A stretch of 64,000 nt of DNA, taken from the NCBI GenBank assembly GCA_028583405.1, contig CM053251.1:14395495-14459494 (forward strand). The letters run 5' to 3'. Source of the stretch: Pogonophryne albipinna. Taxonomy: Eukaryota; Chordata; Actinopteri; Perciformes; Artedidraconidae. Within the stretch, counting starts at the first letter, position 1, and every line of letters starts with the position of its first letter. The notes beneath the pieces are model-generated. The model was not told the DNA's origin, made no database searches, and was given only the letters and a program-made list of their open reading frames with translations. The translations under genes and the position numbers were made by a program. Of this stretch, positions 62,461 to 64,000 are shown one piece after another.

Positions 62461-64000
62461 ATCTACCGGACCAATGGTCAGAATGGTTGTGAACAGGTCA
62501 AAAGAATAGAAAAGACTGCATGACTAGAAAAGTATGAGAAGACATGGGGACAATGTCCTTAATGTTTTTACAGAAAAATACAATAAACACACTTTTTGAG
62601 TATTTATTATATATTATTTGCTGTTATAATGCAATCTACAGTTGTACTTTTATTTAAAAAAATAAGATCTTTATTTCATGTTTTAGTTCTCTTTGTAACT
62701 CATTTTCTCCCTTTCTTGAAATAAAAATACAGCACACATTTGTTATCAACGTCTTTGGACCAATCTTTATCAACAAAGACAATCACATGTTTTTCTTGGC
62801 AACACGCGTTCAAAATAGGTTTTTAAGAAACCCATACATTTCTGAAGTCATTAAATCCACAGTGTCATCATTTCCAGAAAATCCCAGGGCCACAGACTCC
62901 AGGGGGTTTCCGGATCAAAATTAGCACATGAATTGGTTTGTGTGGTAGGCTTATGAGAGGGACTGCTAAAAAGGAGGATTTCCACCGACTGCACAGTACC
63001 AAGGTTCTCCAAACACCGTACAACACTTCCAAAAGAAAAACTAATCTAAAACATGTTTCTTGAGTATTATACAAAATATGTTTTTTCTAAAAAAGCAACG
63101 CAGGAAGATTTTATTTTGCCTTGAGTTATTTTCTGTACACATGAACACACTATGAACTCATTGTTTAGTCTGACCGTGAAAAGACCAAATTGCAAAAGTA
63201 GTTTTCTCTGCAGTAATCAGCTTTGTGTTAAAAACATCATTGTGCTTGTGTTTCCACCAGGAAAAGAGTTTATTTATGTTTTTAGACTTCAAAGAATCTC
63301 TGGACGCCTTATCAGATGCATTCAAATTGAATTAATATCTTGTTGAGCACAATATTATCCTTATAGCTCTCATGTACTCTATTCAATGATCTACAATCCA
63401 ATTCAGTCCGTCTGTTTGAAGTAACAACATGAGGATCCCTCATTTACAGATTATTCACATAGAAGCAGAGGGGCTTTAGTGACGAGCTGAATATTAGATT
63501 AAAAGCAATCTAGTGAATGAAAGAAAACTACAGATTCTATTTCAAGGAGTACATGGTTCTACCTACTAGTTTACCATAACGGTCTTCATTCAGACACCAA
63601 GCTCTCAGAGGAGCAGATGGTGTCCTGTCTGGCGTTACAGAGGTCACAGCTTAAAAATCTGAAAGACTGGTCTTTAATAAACTGCCATTGTCTCCTCCAA
63701 TATCCTCCAGTGATGAGTTTGATTAAAACAAAAATAATCTAATATATTGTCCTGCAATGGGAAATCTGGGTTTTGCTCTGGAAATATACAATGACCAACC
63801 CCAGCCGATTACAAGAAAAACCTACAATTTGGCAGCAGTTATTATAAAAAAAAAAAACCCAAACAGTGAAGCACTGGTGAGATGAACAGCTAAACAATCC
63901 AGCAGGAGTTGTTACAAGAACAAACAGCTGGGCCAAAGTGTCAAACACACACTACTCCCCCACAAACACCATAGTGAGAGAGAGAGAAACTAGAGAGTCG

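Larger units (their letters stand above)
54832..64000. other. 5' intron of arhgap21 (exon 1 not found)
   Basis: No further coding exon was recognised upstream of 54831, so the first exon(s) encoding the short N-terminus probably lie beyond the window. The region contains a repeat fragment (58606-58790) and a 2.3-kb nested transposon (60119-62460). The rest is AT-rich, without recognised features. Confidence 0.55.

Overview
This is vertebrate nuclear DNA, most probably from a ray-finned (teleost) fish. Multi-exon genes with GT-AG introns, long (TG/CA)n microsatellites and dense small DNA transposons with typical fish termini support this. Many introns are only about 75-150 bp, which suggests a compact percomorph-type genome; that last point is inference. 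The window holds two large genes tail to tail. I see no operon, CRISPR array, rRNA or convincing tRNA.

Left, + strand (1-about 24 kb): the 3' part of a dpp6 gene, encoding an enzymatically inactive dipeptidyl-peptidase-like auxiliary subunit of Kv4 potassium channels. I place 24 coding exons whose phases join into one open frame of 727 whole residues, ending with the stop at 22949-22951. The N-terminal cytoplasmic and transmembrane exons lie to the left of the window. The catalytic serine position carries alanine, and one intron uses a GC donor.

Right, - strand (about 25.6-54.8 kb, continuing beyond 64 kb): an ARHGAP21-type Rho GTPase-activating protein. I place 22 coding exons giving 1778 residues with PDZ, PH and RhoGAP domains, a 520-codon central exon and a 524-codon last exon. 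Only the first N-terminal residues are missing. The last intron has a tandem NAGNAG acceptor, and a 22-nt microexon lies inside the PDZ domain.

Between the genes (22,952-27,202) lie the two 3' UTRs, two MITE-type repeats and a trinucleotide repeat. Introns are filled with DNA transposons. Five hAT elements have recognisable 8-bp target duplications, one of them carrying a nested Harbinger-like element. There is also one free-standing Harbinger-like element, three copies of a probable piggyBac-type MITE, a 5'-truncated L2-like LINE, and a large head-to-head inverted pair of one repeat in an (AT)n tract (39,886-41,653). CTCF-like motifs occur at several places; the pair flanking the gene junction is divergent, as expected of a domain boundary.

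The two products are not known to act together. Human DPP6 (7q36) and ARHGAP21 (10p12) are unlinked, so the adjacency is probably a fish-lineage arrangement and not a functional unit. I found no undescribed enzymatic system; the unusual items concern splicing, the altered pseudo-active site, repeat architecture and candidate chromatin or promoter elements.
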